A stretch of 64,000 nucleotides of DNA from Flavobacterium soyae (GCF_021245985.1 NZ_JAJQXA010000002.1:164668-228667); one strand, 5' to 3'; positions 44,227 through 53,201 are shown, counted from the first letter of the stretch. Program-made: numbers and translations. The notes: generated by a model not told the origin, from the sequence alone.

Positions 44227-44601
44227 ATGAAGTTCGTACACCGTTTTGCCTATTATTTGATTGGATTAATTATGGGATGCTTTTTTGTAGCCCTTGTATT
44301 TAGTGGTAAAGACACTCGCTGCAATTATTTTCCAAATGCCAGAGTTTTAAACAATCTAAGAACAAAGCCTTTTGAATATTCAGATAAAGCAATTCAGACT
44401 TTAAACGAAAAATGGATTGATACTGCCGATATCAAAAGTACTTTAACTTACGGAGATGTTGATTTTGACCAAAGTAATGTTCCCTTCAACAAAGGAAAAT
44501 TATATATCATTGAAGGAAAAACAGTTAAAAATCAAGAGATTATATTAAAAGTAGTGAACTACGAAAACAAAGCTGTTTTAGAGGAAATTATTAAAAAATA
44601 G
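44227..44601 (+). CDS. Membrane-anchored DUF4258-type protein
   Basis: A 124-residue protein with an N-terminal transmembrane anchor (AYYLIGLIMGCFFVALVF). The small C-terminal domain contains KDTRCNYFPNARVLNNLR, TLTYGDVDFDQSNV and VNYENKAVLEEI. This pattern is what I know as DUF4258 in Flavobacteriia; function unknown. The ATG at 44227 is chosen over an upstream TTG at 44209 because that TTG is inside the -7 box of the promoter. The gene has its own promoter at the end of ald and is followed by a palindromic repeat element. Confidence 0.75.
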   Translation: MKFVHRFAYYLIGLIMGCFFVALVFSGKDTRCNYFPNARVLNNLRTKPFEYSDKAIQTLNEKWIDTADIKSTLTYGDVDFDQSNVPFNKGKLYIIEGKTVKNQEIILKVVNYENKAVLEEIIKK

Positions 44602-44611
44602 CCCTGTTTTT

Positions 44612-44694
44612 TCATTTCGAGGAACGAAAATTCGACAATGATTGGCGACATTCTATACGGAATTACTGGTGCGATTTCTCGTTCCTCGAAATGA
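44612..44694. repeat. Family 1 palindromic repeat element, copy b (convergent gap)
   Basis: Inverted arms TCATTTCGAGGAACGA (44612-44627) and its complement (44679-44694), around a core that is a slightly diverged version of that in copy c, in reverse orientation. It lies between the convergent DUF4258-like and ung genes. Confidence 0.85.
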
Positions 44695-44708
44695 CAAATA
44701 AAACTTTT

Positions 44709-45374
44709 TTACCACTCAATTTCCTTAAGCCCTTTTGATTTCAAGAAAGCATTTGTCTGGCTGAAATGTTTGTTTCCAAACCAAAATCCTCTATTGGCAC
44801 TTAAAGGAGATGGATGTCCTGATTTTAAAATATGATGTTTAGAAGCGTCGATCAAACCTGCTTTCTTTTGAGCAAAACCGCCCCAAAGTAAAAACACAAC
44901 ATTTTCAGATTCGGCAGAAATTTGTTTAATAACAGCATCAGTAAATTTTTCCCAGCCTTTTCCTTGATGGCTTCCGGCTTCAGATTGACGAACAGTTAAA
45001 GTAGCATTTAAAAGAAAAACACCCTGATCTGCCCAGCGTTCTAAATTGCCCGTTTTTGGTAACGGTTTACCTAAATCAGTTTCAATTTCTTTGAAAATAT
45101 TATATAAAGATGGAGGAAACGGAATTCCGTCATTTACAGAAAAACACAAACCATTTGCCTGATTAGGTCCGTGATAAGGATCCTGTCCGATAATAACCAC
45201 TTTTACCTGATCAAAATGACAATGATCAAAAGCAGAAAAAATCTGGCTTCCTTTTGGATAACAAACCTTCGTTGAATATTCTGATTTTACAAAATCGATT
45301 AATTCATTGAAATAAGATTTTTCAAATTCTGCATTTAAAACTGGCTTCCAGGAAGAATGCATTTTTACGTCCAT
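44709..45374 (-). CDS. ung: Uracil-DNA glycosylase
   Basis: A base-excision-repair enzyme of family 1 that removes uracil from DNA. Catalytic features: the water-activating Asp in GQDPYHGPNQANGLCFSV, the uracil-specificity Asn in LLNATLTVR, and the DNA-intercalation loop GHPSPLSANRGF with the catalytic His. The 221-residue length is standard. It is divergent from mutS2 (134 bases), putting two repair or recombination genes back to back. Confidence 0.96.
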   Translation of the reverse strand: MDVKMHSSWKPVLNAEFEKSYFNELIDFVKSEYSTKVCYPKGSQIFSAFDHCHFDQVKVVIIGQDPYHGPNQANGLCFSVNDGIPFPPSLYNIFKEIETDLGKPLPKTGNLERWADQGVFLLNATLTVRQSEAGSHQGKGWEKFTDAVIKQISAESENVVFLLWGGFAQKKAGLIDASKHHILKSGHPSPLSANRGFWFGNKHFSQTNAFLKSKGLKEIEW

Positions 45375-45476
45375 AATTTTTTTTATGCGAATTTCAGAAA
45401 TTTTTAAGTTAAATCATACTTTAACAAACAATAAAATTACACTATAACTTTACAGTATTCAATGATACTATTTTTG

Positions 45477-45484
45477 TATTTTTG
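45477..45484 (+). promoter_or_regulatory. -7 promoter box of mutS2
   Basis: TATTTTTG matches TAnnTTTG and lies 24 bases upstream of the mutS2 start. Confidence 0.45.
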
Positions 45485-45508
45485 CCTGTACTTTCTTAAA
45501 GAAATTAA

Positions 45509-47674
45509 ATGATTAGTATTACCGAAAAAACATTACAAGACTTACAATTTCCAACAGTTCTCGAAACCATTTCGGCTGGCTGTAATACAGATATTGGAAA
45601 AGAAAAAGCTTTACAAATAACACCATTCAGAGATAAAGAAACCTTAATGCAGTCTTTAATGCAGACTTCAGAATATGTTTCGTCTTTTGAAAATAACAAC
45701 GCAATTCCAAATCATGGATTTGACGCTATAACGCACGAAATTAAGTTTTTAGCAATTGAAGACAGTTTTCTTGAAGTAGGCAGTTTTAGAAAAATTGCGA
45801 ATCTTTCTTCAACAACGAATTTTTTATTAAACTTCCTGAGAAAGTTTGACGATTATTATCCAAACTTAAATGCAAGAGCTTCTCGTGTAGAATTAACAAA
45901 AGACATCATAACTCATATTGATGCAATTGTTGATAAATACGGAGAAATTAAAGACAATGCCTCTCCCGCACTTTTGAGTATTCGTCAGAATATGAATTTA
46001 GTTCGCGGAAAAGTAAACCAAAGTTTTGGTGTAGCTTTAACGCAATATAATGGTTTAGGATATTTGGATGATATCAAAGAAAGTTTTGTTCAAAACCGAC
46101 GTGTTTTGGCTGTACTTGCTATGTACAGACGTAAGGTAAAAGGCTCAATTTTAGGAAGTTCAAAAACCGGAAGCATTGCTTACATTGAACCAGAAGCAAC
46201 TTTAAAATATTCAAGAGAATTAGCAAATCTTGAATATGAAGAGAAAGAAGAAATTACGAGAATTTTAAAGAATTTATCGAATATAATTCGTCCGTATTTA
46301 CCTTTACTAATTGAATATCAAGACTTTTTAAGTGATATTGATGTCGTTGCCGGAAAAGCTAAATATGCAAATCGAATCAACGGAATTTTGCCGACAATTA
46401 CAGAAGAAAGAAGATTATTTTTTAGAGAAGCGTATCATCCTATTTTGTATTTGAACAACAAACAAAAAAATGAAGTTACGCATCCGCAGACAATTGAGTT
46501 AAAACAAGAAAACAGAATTATTGTAATTTCTGGACCAAATGCCGGAGGAAAAACAATTTCCTTAAAAACTGTTGGTTTGTTACAATTGATGTTACAATCA
46601 GGAATATTGATTCCGGTTCATGAACGAAGCGAAACTTTCTTGTTTGACAGAATTCTAACAGATATTGGAGACAATCAATCTATTGAAAATCATTTAAGTA
46701 CATATAGTTATCGTTTAAAAAACATGAATTATTTCTTGAAGAAATGCAACAAGAAAACCATGTTTTTAATTGATGAATTTGGTACCGGCTCTGATCCAGA
46801 ATTGGGTGGAGCTTTAGCTGAAATTTTCCTGGAAGAATTTTATCACCGTGAAGCTTTCGGGATTATTACAACGCATTATTCAAACTTAAAAATTCTGGCT
46901 AACGAACTGCCTTTTGCAACAAATGCAAATATGATGTTTGACGAAAAGTCTTTAGAACCAATGTATAAATTGGCTTTAGGACAAGCAGGAAGTTCGTTTA
47001 CATTTGAGGTTGCACAAAAAAATGGAATTCCGTTTGGATTAATTAATCGTGCGAAAAAGAAAATCGAAGTTGGAAAAGTTCGTTTTGATAAAACCATTGC
47101 AACGCTTCAGAAAGAAAGATCGAAGCTCGAAAAGACTTCTCTTAATTTAAAAGAAGAAGAAACCCGCGCTCGTGAGGAAAGCAAAAAGATGGAAAACATC
47201 AATACAAGAATCCAGCAGAAATTAGAAAGCTATCAGGAATTATATGACAGCAATCAGAAGATCATATATATAGGACAAAAAATTGACGATATTGCTGAGA
47301 AATATTTCAACAACAAAAACAAAAAAGAACTTATTGGAGAATTTTTGAAAATTGTTGAAATCGAAAACTCAAAACGTAAAAAAGCAACTCCAAAAGAAGT
47401 TAAGGCAAAAGTTGAAAAACAAAAAGAAGTAATTGCCGAAGTTCAAGTAAAAGTTGAAGAAATCCGTAAAGAGAAAAAAGAAAAGAAACTCAAACCAGTT
47501 ATAGAAAAACCAAAACCAATTTTAAAAGTTGGTGACAGAGTTAGAATGCTCGACGGAAGATCTGTTGGAAGTATCGACTCTATCGAAAAAAACAAAGCAA
47601 CAGTAAATTACGGAATTTTTACTTCGAAAGTAAGTTTGGATGAATTAGAGTTTGTCGAAGCTGGGAAGAAGTAA
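45509..47674 (+). CDS. mutS2: MutS2-type ATPase, without a C-terminal Smr nuclease domain
   Basis: A 721-residue MutS-superfamily ATPase of the MutS2 branch (no mismatch-recognition domain). The N-terminal helical core runs to about residue 300. The ATPase domain has the Walker A GPNAGGKTISLK and Walker B/D-loop LIDEFGTGSDPELGGALAE. A long charged coiled coil follows (about 520-660), then a beta-rich end (VGDRVRMLDGRSVGSIDSIEKNK). Canonical MutS2 proteins of about 780 residues end in a Smr endonuclease domain with an LDLRG-like motif; none is seen here. Likely role: suppression of recombination or ribosome rescue, as proposed for MutS2. Confidence 0.88.
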   Translation: MISITEKTLQDLQFPTVLETISAGCNTDIGKEKALQITPFRDKETLMQSLMQTSEYVSSFENNNAIPNHGFDAITHEIKFLAIEDSFLEVGSFRKIANLSSTTNFLLNFLRKFDDYYPNLNARASRVELTKDIITHIDAIVDKYGEIKDNASPALLSIRQNMNLVRGKVNQSFGVALTQYNGLGYLDDIKESFVQNRRVLAVLAMYRRKVKGSILGSSKTGSIAYIEPEATLKYSRELANLEYEEKEEITRILKNLSNIIRPYLPLLIEYQDFLSDIDVVAGKAKYANRINGILPTITEERRLFFREAYHPILYLNNKQKNEVTHPQTIELKQENRIIVISGPNAGGKTISLKTVGLLQLMLQSGILIPVHERSETFLFDRILTDIGDNQSIENHLSTYSYRLKNMNYFLKKCNKKTMFLIDEFGTGSDPELGGALAEIFLEEFYHREAFGIITTHYSNLKILANELPFATNANMMFDEKSLEPMYKLALGQAGSSFTFEVAQKNGIPFGLINRAKKKIEVGKVRFDKTIATLQKERSKLEKTSLNLKEEETRAREESKKMENINTRIQQKLESYQELYDSNQKIIYIGQKIDDIAEKYFNNKNKKELIGEFLKIVEIENSKRKKATPKEVKAKVEKQKEVIAEVQVKVEEIRKEKKEKKLKPVIEKPKPILKVGDRVRMLDGRSVGSIDSIEKNKATVNYGIFTSKVSLDELEFVEAGKK

Positions 47675-47907
47675 GTTTTTTTTTAGTTTTCAGTCGCAGT
47701 CGCAGTTTTCAGTTTTAAAAATGCGTAAAATTGAGGCAAAATTAAAATAAAGCGATTTAAGAAACGAACTTCAAAAAGACAGTTACGAAGATAGAAAAAT
47801 TTCAAAAATCGCTTAAAAACAATTTATGAAAGCCGTTTTTAATTTGTAAAATTTATTGAATTTTTATTTTTAATAAATTACATTGATAATTATTTTATAC
47901 TCTTTTT

Positions 47908-47929
47908 TGTCATTCCGAGGAACGACAAA
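47908..47929. repeat. Single Family 1 arm upstream of the DCC-family gene
   Basis: TTGTCATTCCGAGGAACGACAA is one arm of the Family 1 element with two changes, which make it a small palindrome of its own. No opposite arm follows. The rest of the 297-base gap 47675-47971 holds only spacer words such as CAGTCGCAGTTTTCAG; no gene is supported. Confidence 0.65.
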
Positions 47930-47971
47930 TTAAATACAACTTTGTCAAAGTTTTCATTTTAAATAATCAAA

Positions 47972-48385
47972 ATGCAAGAATTACCAAATCAAAAAAAAAT
48001 AATCCTCTTCGATGGCGTTTGTAATCTCTGCAACGGCGCTGTTCAGTTTATTATCAAACATGACAAAAAAGATATTTTTCGTTTTGTGGCTTTGCAATCA
48101 GATTTGGGAAAAGAAATTTGCAATTATATAGGTGTCGATCAAACGAAAATTGACAGTATTATTTTGTATAATCCCGGTGTTGCTTATTATCATAAATCAT
48201 CTGCAGTTATAGAAATTGCAAATGACTTAGGTGGAATTTACAGTTTACTTTTTGTTTTTAAAATTCTTCCTGAAAAACTTCGAAATTATATTTACGATTA
48301 TATTGCTAAAAACCGCTATAAATGGTATGGCAAAAAAGAAAGCTGCATGATTCCTACTCCGGAATTGAAGGCTAAGTTTTTGTAA
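47972..48385 (+). CDS. DCC-family thiol-disulfide oxidoreductase (DUF393)
   Basis: A 137-residue thioredoxin-like protein whose family is named for its DxxCxxC motif, here FDGVCNLCNGAVQFI at the N-terminus. RFVALQS and a C-terminal YKWYGKKESC follow. Members are predicted oxidoreductases of unknown substrate. It is monocistronic, and its 3' end faces ettA across a Family 1 repeat and a bidirectional terminator. Confidence 0.88.
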   Translation: MQELPNQKKIILFDGVCNLCNGAVQFIIKHDKKDIFRFVALQSDLGKEICNYIGVDQTKIDSIILYNPGVAYYHKSSAVIEIANDLGGIYSLLFVFKILPEKLRNYIYDYIAKNRYKWYGKKESCMIPTPELKAKFL

Positions 48386-48436
48386 AGATTGCCCACTGAT
48401 TTTACTGATCAAACGGGTTTGCACAGGTTTTTATTT

Positions 48437-48535
48437 TGTCATTTCGAGGAACGAAAATCGCACTAGTAATTCCGTATAGAATGTCGCCAATCTTTGTCGA
48501 GTTTCTTGTGCGATTTCTCGTTCCTCGAAATAACA
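48437..48535. repeat. Family 1 palindromic repeat element, copy c (convergent gap)
   Basis: Arms 48437-48463 (TGTCATTTCGAGGAACGA...) and 48508-48535 are inverted, with two mismatches. The core, AGTAATTCCGTATAGAATGT followed by CGCCAATCTTTGTCGA, is the reverse complement of that in copy b. It lies between the convergent DCC-family and ettA genes. Confidence 0.88.
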
Positions 48536-48542
48536 AAAAACA

Positions 48543-48584
48543 AAAATCCCAAATTCATGATTAATTGGAATTTGGGATTTTTTT
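48543..48584. terminator. Bidirectional intrinsic terminator
   Basis: A perfect 14-bp stem AAAATCCCAAATTC and its complement, with an 11-base loop and A/T runs on both sides. It serves the convergent DCC-family and ettA genes. Confidence 0.88.
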
Positions 48585-48603
48585 ATTGAAAATTTAGATT
48601 TTA

Positions 48604-50295
48604 TTATCTAATCAATTTTCTGTATTTCAAACGTTTTGGAGTTAAATCACCGCCAAGACGTTTCTTTTTGTTTTCTTCATAATCAGAGAAACTTCCTTCG
48701 AAGAAATAAACTTCAGAGTCACCTTCAAAAGCTAAGATGTGTGTACAAATTCTATCTAAGAACCATCTGTCGTGAGAAATAATTACAGCACAACCAGCGA
48801 AATTCTCTAAACCTTCTTCAAGTGCACGAAGTGTGTTTACATCAAGGTCATTCGTAGGCTCATCCAGTAAAAGTACATTTCCTTCTTCTTTCAAAGTCAT
48901 TGCTAAGTGTAAACGGTTACGCTCTCCACCAGACAACATTGAAACTTTTTTGTTTTGCTCTCCACCGCCAAAATTGAAACGAGATAAGTAAGCTCTTGAA
49001 TTAACCTGCTTCCCTCCCATCATAATCAATTCCTGACCATCTGCAAAGTTTTCCCAAATAGATTTATTCGGATCAATATTAGAGTGCGACTGATCTACGT
49101 AAGCAATTTTTACAGTTTCTCCAACTGAAAATTCTCCGCTGTCAGTAGCTTGCTCTCCCATAATCATTTTGAAAATGGTAGATTTACCAGCACCGTTTGG
49201 CCCGATTATTCCAACAATACCAGCTTGTGGCAAAGTAAAGTTTAAGTTATCGTATAATAATTTTTCACCAAAAGCTTTGGCAACATTTTTAGCTTCTATA
49301 ACATTTGTACCTAAACGTGGACCATTCGGAATATAGATTTCCAAGTTCTCGTCCAATTGTTTTTGGTCTTCATTTAATAATTTATCGTAATTCTGTAAAC
49401 GTGCTTTTTGTTTTGTCTGACGTCCTTTTGCTCCTTGACGAACCCATTCTAACTCACGCTCTAAAGTTTTTCTACGTTTTGAAGCTACTTTTTCTTCCTG
49501 AGCCATACGGTTTGATTTTTGGTCTAACCAAGAAGAATAGTTTCCTTTCCATGGAATTCCTTCTCCTCTATCCAACTCAAGAATCCAACCTGCTACATTA
49601 TCAAGAAAATATCTATCGTGTGTTACCGCAATTACAGTTCCTGAATATTGTGCTAAGTGCTGTTCTAACCAAAGTACAGACTCTGCATCAAGGTGGTTGG
49701 TAGGCTCATCAAGTAATAATACATCTGGCTGCTGCAATAACAAACGACATAAAGCTACACGACGACGCTCACCTCCAGAAAGGTTTTTAATTGGCGTGTC
49801 ACCTTCCGGCGTACGCAAAGCATCCATTGCAATTTCTAATTTGGTATCGATTTCCCAAGCACCAAGAGCATCAATTTTATCTTGTAAAGCGGCCTGACGA
49901 TCCATCAATTTATCCATTTTATCTGGATCTGAGTAGTTCTCTTCAAGACCAAATAAATCATTAATTTGATTGTATTCTTCCAAAACAGCCATAGTCTCTG
50001 CAGCTCCTTCACGAACAATTTCGATAACCGTTTTAGAATCATCAAGAATTGGTTCCTGCTCTAAATAACCTACTGTATAACCTGGTTGAAAAACTACATC
50101 TCCCTGATAATTTTTATCAACTCCTGCAATAATTTTTAAAAGAGAAGATTTTCCAGAACCATTAAGACCTAAAATACCAATTTTAGCTCCGTAAAAGAAA
50201 CTCAAATAAATATTTTTAAGTACTGGTTTGTCTGCTCCCTGATAGGTTTTACTCAATTTTTGCATTGAGAAAATTACTTTCTTATCGTCTGACAT
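48604..50295 (-). CDS. ettA: Energy-dependent translational throttle protein EttA (ABC-F)
   Basis: A soluble ABC-F ATPase that binds the ribosomal E site and gates the first elongation steps according to ADP/ATP level. Two ABC domains are visible: GLNGSGKSSLLK with NLSGGERRRVALCRLLL and DEPTNHLDAES, then GPNGAGKSTIFK with MLSGGERNRLHLAM and DEPTNDLDVNT. A linker with basic coiled coil lies between (RKTLERELEWVRQGAKGRQ). At 563 residues, with this linker and the KKKRLGGD C-terminus, it fits EttA rather than other ABC-F members. Confidence 0.95.
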   Translation of the reverse strand: MSDDKKVIFSMQKLSKTYQGADKPVLKNIYLSFFYGAKIGILGLNGSGKSSLLKIIAGVDKNYQGDVVFQPGYTVGYLEQEPILDDSKTVIEIVREGAAETMAVLEEYNQINDLFGLEENYSDPDKMDKLMDRQAALQDKIDALGAWEIDTKLEIAMDALRTPEGDTPIKNLSGGERRRVALCRLLLQQPDVLLLDEPTNHLDAESVLWLEQHLAQYSGTVIAVTHDRYFLDNVAGWILELDRGEGIPWKGNYSSWLDQKSNRMAQEEKVASKRRKTLERELEWVRQGAKGRQTKQKARLQNYDKLLNEDQKQLDENLEIYIPNGPRLGTNVIEAKNVAKAFGEKLLYDNLNFTLPQAGIVGIIGPNGAGKSTIFKMIMGEQATDSGEFSVGETVKIAYVDQSHSNIDPNKSIWENFADGQELIMMGGKQVNSRAYLSRFNFGGGEQNKKVSMLSGGERNRLHLAMTLKEEGNVLLLDEPTNDLDVNTLRALEEGLENFAGCAVIISHDRWFLDRICTHILAFEGDSEVYFFEGSFSDYEENKKKRLGGDLTPKRLKYRKLIR

Positions 50296-50360
50296 TTTCT
50301 ATATTTTATTTTAATTATTTATTTTTTATTGAATTGATATTGCAATTGATATTGAAAAGA

Positions 50361-50543
50361 TTAAACTCTACCTTTTAAAGCGTTAAAAACCCAGGCATTA
50401 GCAAAAAAACCAACACCTGCCGCCGCAAATCCCCAGCCAGAAACATCGCTATATCTAAAAGCACCAAGACCTATAAGCAACAATCCCATAAGTACCATTA
50501 TAAAAGTAGCCCATCCTAAAACGGTATTTTTATTCATTCCCAT
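50361..50543 (-). CDS. Small two-helix membrane protein (CAL67264-type)
   Basis: A 60-residue protein with two transmembrane segments (about 7-24 and 33-54; GWATFIMVLMGLLLIGLGAF and GWGFAAAGVGFFANAWVFNAL). It resembles the small membrane protein family known as CAL67264 in Flavobacteriia; function unknown. The start at MGMNKN is preferred over an upstream ATG that would add a polar tail. Located between ettA and holA on the same strand. Confidence 0.75.
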   Translation of the reverse strand: MGMNKNTVLGWATFIMVLMGLLLIGLGAFRYSDVSGWGFAAAGVGFFANAWVFNALKGRV

Positions 50544-50610
50544 AATTGTGTAATTATTATTTTTAAGTAGCAAAATTTTTAGAAAGGCAAATATCGTGAA
50601 TTTTCACGGC

Positions 50611-51615
50611 TTAATTAAATATTTTATACAGCATTTCTTTTAACAAATCTGATTGTGGTAAAGCATTGGCTCCTACACCTTTACTTTTTACATCAATATC
50701 ACGTAAGGCTCCAACAATCTGGCTGACTTTTCTCATTGGATAATTTTTTACAGCCAAATCGTATTCTTTTAGAAAATACGGATTTACTCCAATTGCTGCA
50801 GCCACGTTCTTTGGGTTCTTATCCTTGAGTCCGTGGTATTTTAAAAGCTGCACAAAAAATCCAAAAACTAAACCGGTTGTCATTACCAGCGGATATTCTT
50901 TTGGGTTATGGGCAAAATTTTCGGCTATTTTATAAGCTTTTAATTGATTTCGTTCCCCTATTGCTTTTCGGAGTTCAAATACATTATAGTCTTTACTGAA
51001 ACCAATATTCTCCTCAATGTGCTGAGGTGTAATCATGGTTCCTTGTGGTAAAATAATCTGTAGTTTTTCTAACTCATTGTTGATTTTACTTAAATCCGTT
51101 CCTAAAAACTCAACCAGCATAGCATTTGCTTTGGGATCGATTGTATATTTTTTTCCAGCCAGAACACGCTTAATCCAATCCCCAACCTGATTTTCATATA
51201 GTTTTTTACTTTCGTAAACAATTCCTTTTTGCGCTAAAAGTTTGGTAACTTTTTTACGTTTATCAAGCGTTTTATATTTATAACAAAAAACCAAAACTGT
51301 AGACAGCATCGGGTTATCAACATAAGACTCTATTTTATCAATTGTCCTGGACAAATCCTGTGCTTCTTTTACAATAACAACCTGACGATCAGCCATCATA
51401 GGATAACGCTTGGCGGTTGAAACAATATCTTCAACAGAAACATCTCTTCCGTATAAAACCGTTTGGTTAAATCCTTTTTCTTCTTCGGCCAGTACATTTT
51501 GTTCAATATATTCAGACAGCTTATCTATATAATAAGGCTCTTCGCCCATTAAAAAATAAATAGGTTTTATATCTCCTGCCTTGATATCATTAACAATTTT
51601 TACAACTTCGTCCAT
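50611..51615 (-). CDS. holA: DNA polymerase III subunit delta
   Basis: The clamp-loader wrench that opens the beta clamp. The 334 residues show the AAA+-like N-terminal part without a functional P-loop (IYFLMGEEPYYIDKLSEYI), YPMMADRQVVIVKEAQDL, LVEFLGTDLSKINNELEKL, and a collar domain with LVMTTGLVFGFFVQLLKYHGL. It is divergent from the HsdR-N protein gene, a common order in Bacteroidota. Confidence 0.9.
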   Translation of the reverse strand: MDEVVKIVNDIKAGDIKPIYFLMGEEPYYIDKLSEYIEQNVLAEEEKGFNQTVLYGRDVSVEDIVSTAKRYPMMADRQVVIVKEAQDLSRTIDKIESYVDNPMLSTVLVFCYKYKTLDKRKKVTKLLAQKGIVYESKKLYENQVGDWIKRVLAGKKYTIDPKANAMLVEFLGTDLSKINNELEKLQIILPQGTMITPQHIEENIGFSKDYNVFELRKAIGERNQLKAYKIAENFAHNPKEYPLVMTTGLVFGFFVQLLKYHGLKDKNPKNVAAAIGVNPYFLKEYDLAVKNYPMRKVSQIVGALRDIDVKSKGVGANALPQSDLLKEMLYKIFN

Positions 51616-51704
51616 TAAATTTAGTTTTCAGTATTCAGTATCAGTTTTCAGTTTAATTCGAAATAAAATAATTAACTAATTTTCAAATTGACTAATTTTC
51701 AAAT

Positions 51705-51712
51705 TATATTTG
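51705..51712 (+). promoter_or_regulatory. -7 promoter box of the HsdR-N gene, start-proximal
   Basis: TATATTTG ends four bases before the ATG, so transcription would begin at or next to the start codon and give a leaderless mRNA. The sequence before it is spacer repeat. Confidence 0.5.
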
Positions 51713-51716
51713 CTAT

Positions 51717-52169
51717 ATGTTAAAACTAAATTTCCCCACATATACTTTCCGATTCAAAAATAGCGAAAATAAAGTGTCTATTTTTGATGAAATCAGGAAA
51801 AAATTTATCATTCTTACTCCAGAAGAATGGGTTCGCCAGCATGTGGTTCAATATTTAATTCAGGAAAAAAAATACCCAAAATCATTAATCAATGTAGAGA
51901 AGGTTTTAACTGTCAACGGATTACGAAAAAGATATGATGTTGTAGTTTTTAATTCAGATGGTTCTATACATATATTAGTAGAGTGTAAAGCACCTGAGGT
52001 AAAAATATCTCAATCAACTTTTGATCAAATTGCCCGTTATAACATGACCATGAAGGCACGGTTTTTGAATGTCACGAATGGATTAAATCATTTTTATTGT
52101 CAAATGGACTTTGAAAATGAAAAATATCAGTTTTTACAAAGCTTACCAGATTACCATATTAATAAATAA
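51717..52169 (+). CDS. Orphan type I restriction HsdR N-terminal domain protein
   Basis: A 150-residue stand-alone PD-(D/E)xK-type domain as found at the start of HsdR subunits (HSDR_N_2 type). The nuclease-core motif is seen: RKRYDVVVFN (the Asp), followed by ILVECKAPE (the E-x-K). There is no helicase, methylase or specificity gene nearby, so it is not part of a type I restriction system. A conserved role near holA is likely but unknown. The next gene, a glycosyltransferase, starts 12 bases after its stop. Confidence 0.85.
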   Translation: MLKLNFPTYTFRFKNSENKVSIFDEIRKKFIILTPEEWVRQHVVQYLIQEKKYPKSLINVEKVLTVNGLRKRYDVVVFNSDGSIHILVECKAPEVKISQSTFDQIARYNMTMKARFLNVTNGLNHFYCQMDFENEKYQFLQSLPDYHINK

Positions 52170-52181
52170 AATAAAACACTT

Positions 52182-53201
52182 TTGGATAAAATAGCAGTTG
52201 TCATTTTAAATTGGAACGGAGTTAAATTGTTAGAACAATTTTTACCTTCTGTTTTACAATATTCAGAAGAAGCCACCATTTATGTAGCTGATAATGCATC
52301 AACAGATACTTCTGTAAATTTTGTAAGAGAAAATTTTCCCTCAATAAAAATAATACAAAATACTGGTAATTACGGTTTTGCAAAAGGTTATAATGAAGCC
52401 CTTCAAAGTGTAGATGCCGAAATTTATGCCTTAATTAATTCTGATATTGAAGTAACCGAAAATTGGCTGAAACCTATTATCGAAACTTTCGATAAAGAAA
52501 AAGAAACCGCTATAATTCAGCCAAAAATTCTTGATTTTAAAAATAAGGAATATTTTGAATATGCCGGAGCAGCCGGCGGGTTTATTGATAAATACGGTTT
52601 CCCATTTTGCCGAGGCAGAATTTTTGATACTATCGAAAAAGACAACGGTCAATATAATGACAACTGTAAACTTTTTTGGGCATCTGGTGCTTGTTTCTTT
52701 ATTAGAAAAGAAGTTTATCATGCTCTAGGAGGTTTTGATGAAACTTTTTTTGCGCATCAGGAAGAAATTGATTTGTGCTGGCGTGCAGCAAATGAAGGGC
52801 ATACAATAAAATACAATTCAAAATCAGTTGTTTATCATGTTGGAGGAGCAACTTTGCAGCAGGGAAATCCTAAAAAAACATATTTAAACTTTAGGAATTC
52901 ATTGTTAATGCTTGTCAAAAATCTTCCTAAAAAAGAATTGTTCTTTGTAATTTTCTTCCGAATGATTTTAGATGGAGTTGCTGGTATCCGTTTTCTTACT
53001 CAAGGAAAATTTGGACATACTTTTGCAATTTTAAAGGCGCATTTTTCATTTTATTGCCTATCTTTAAAATATCTAAGCAAACGAAAAGATTTTCAAATAC
53101 AGCAATACTATACTGTAAAAAGTATCGTTTTCCTCTATTATATAAAGAAATTAGGGGTTTTTAAAGAAATCTTTAACAGTAATCAAAATATTAAAAACTA
53201 A
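52182..53201 (+). CDS. Family 2 glycosyltransferase (rhamnosyltransferase-like)
   Basis: A 339-residue GT-A-fold enzyme. The nucleotide-sugar site is recognised by VVILNWNG at the start, VADNASTD, NTGNYGFAKGYNEAL and ALINSDIEV (a D-x-D-like site). The acceptor-side motifs WASGACFFIRKEVYHALGGFDE and EIDLCWRAANEGHTI follow. The C-terminal region is hydrophobic (LFFVIFFRMILDGVAGI), suggesting membrane association. No ATG is available at the natural N-terminus, so a TTG start at 52182 is inferred. Probably acts on a cell-surface glycan. Confidence 0.9.
   Translation: MDKIAVVILNWNGVKLLEQFLPSVLQYSEEATIYVADNASTDTSVNFVRENFPSIKIIQNTGNYGFAKGYNEALQSVDAEIYALINSDIEVTENWLKPIIETFDKEKETAIIQPKILDFKNKEYFEYAGAAGGFIDKYGFPFCRGRIFDTIEKDNGQYNDNCKLFWASGACFFIRKEVYHALGGFDETFFAHQEEIDLCWRAANEGHTIKYNSKSVVYHVGGATLQQGNPKKTYLNFRNSLLMLVKNLPKKELFFVIFFRMILDGVAGIRFLTQGKFGHTFAILKAHFSFYCLSLKYLSKRKDFQIQQYYTVKSIVFLYYIKKLGVFKEIFNSNQNIKN

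Noticed and set aside
51717..52169. Type I restriction system
   Set aside because: Only the HsdR N-terminal domain is present; no helicase, methylase or specificity genes are found in the window.
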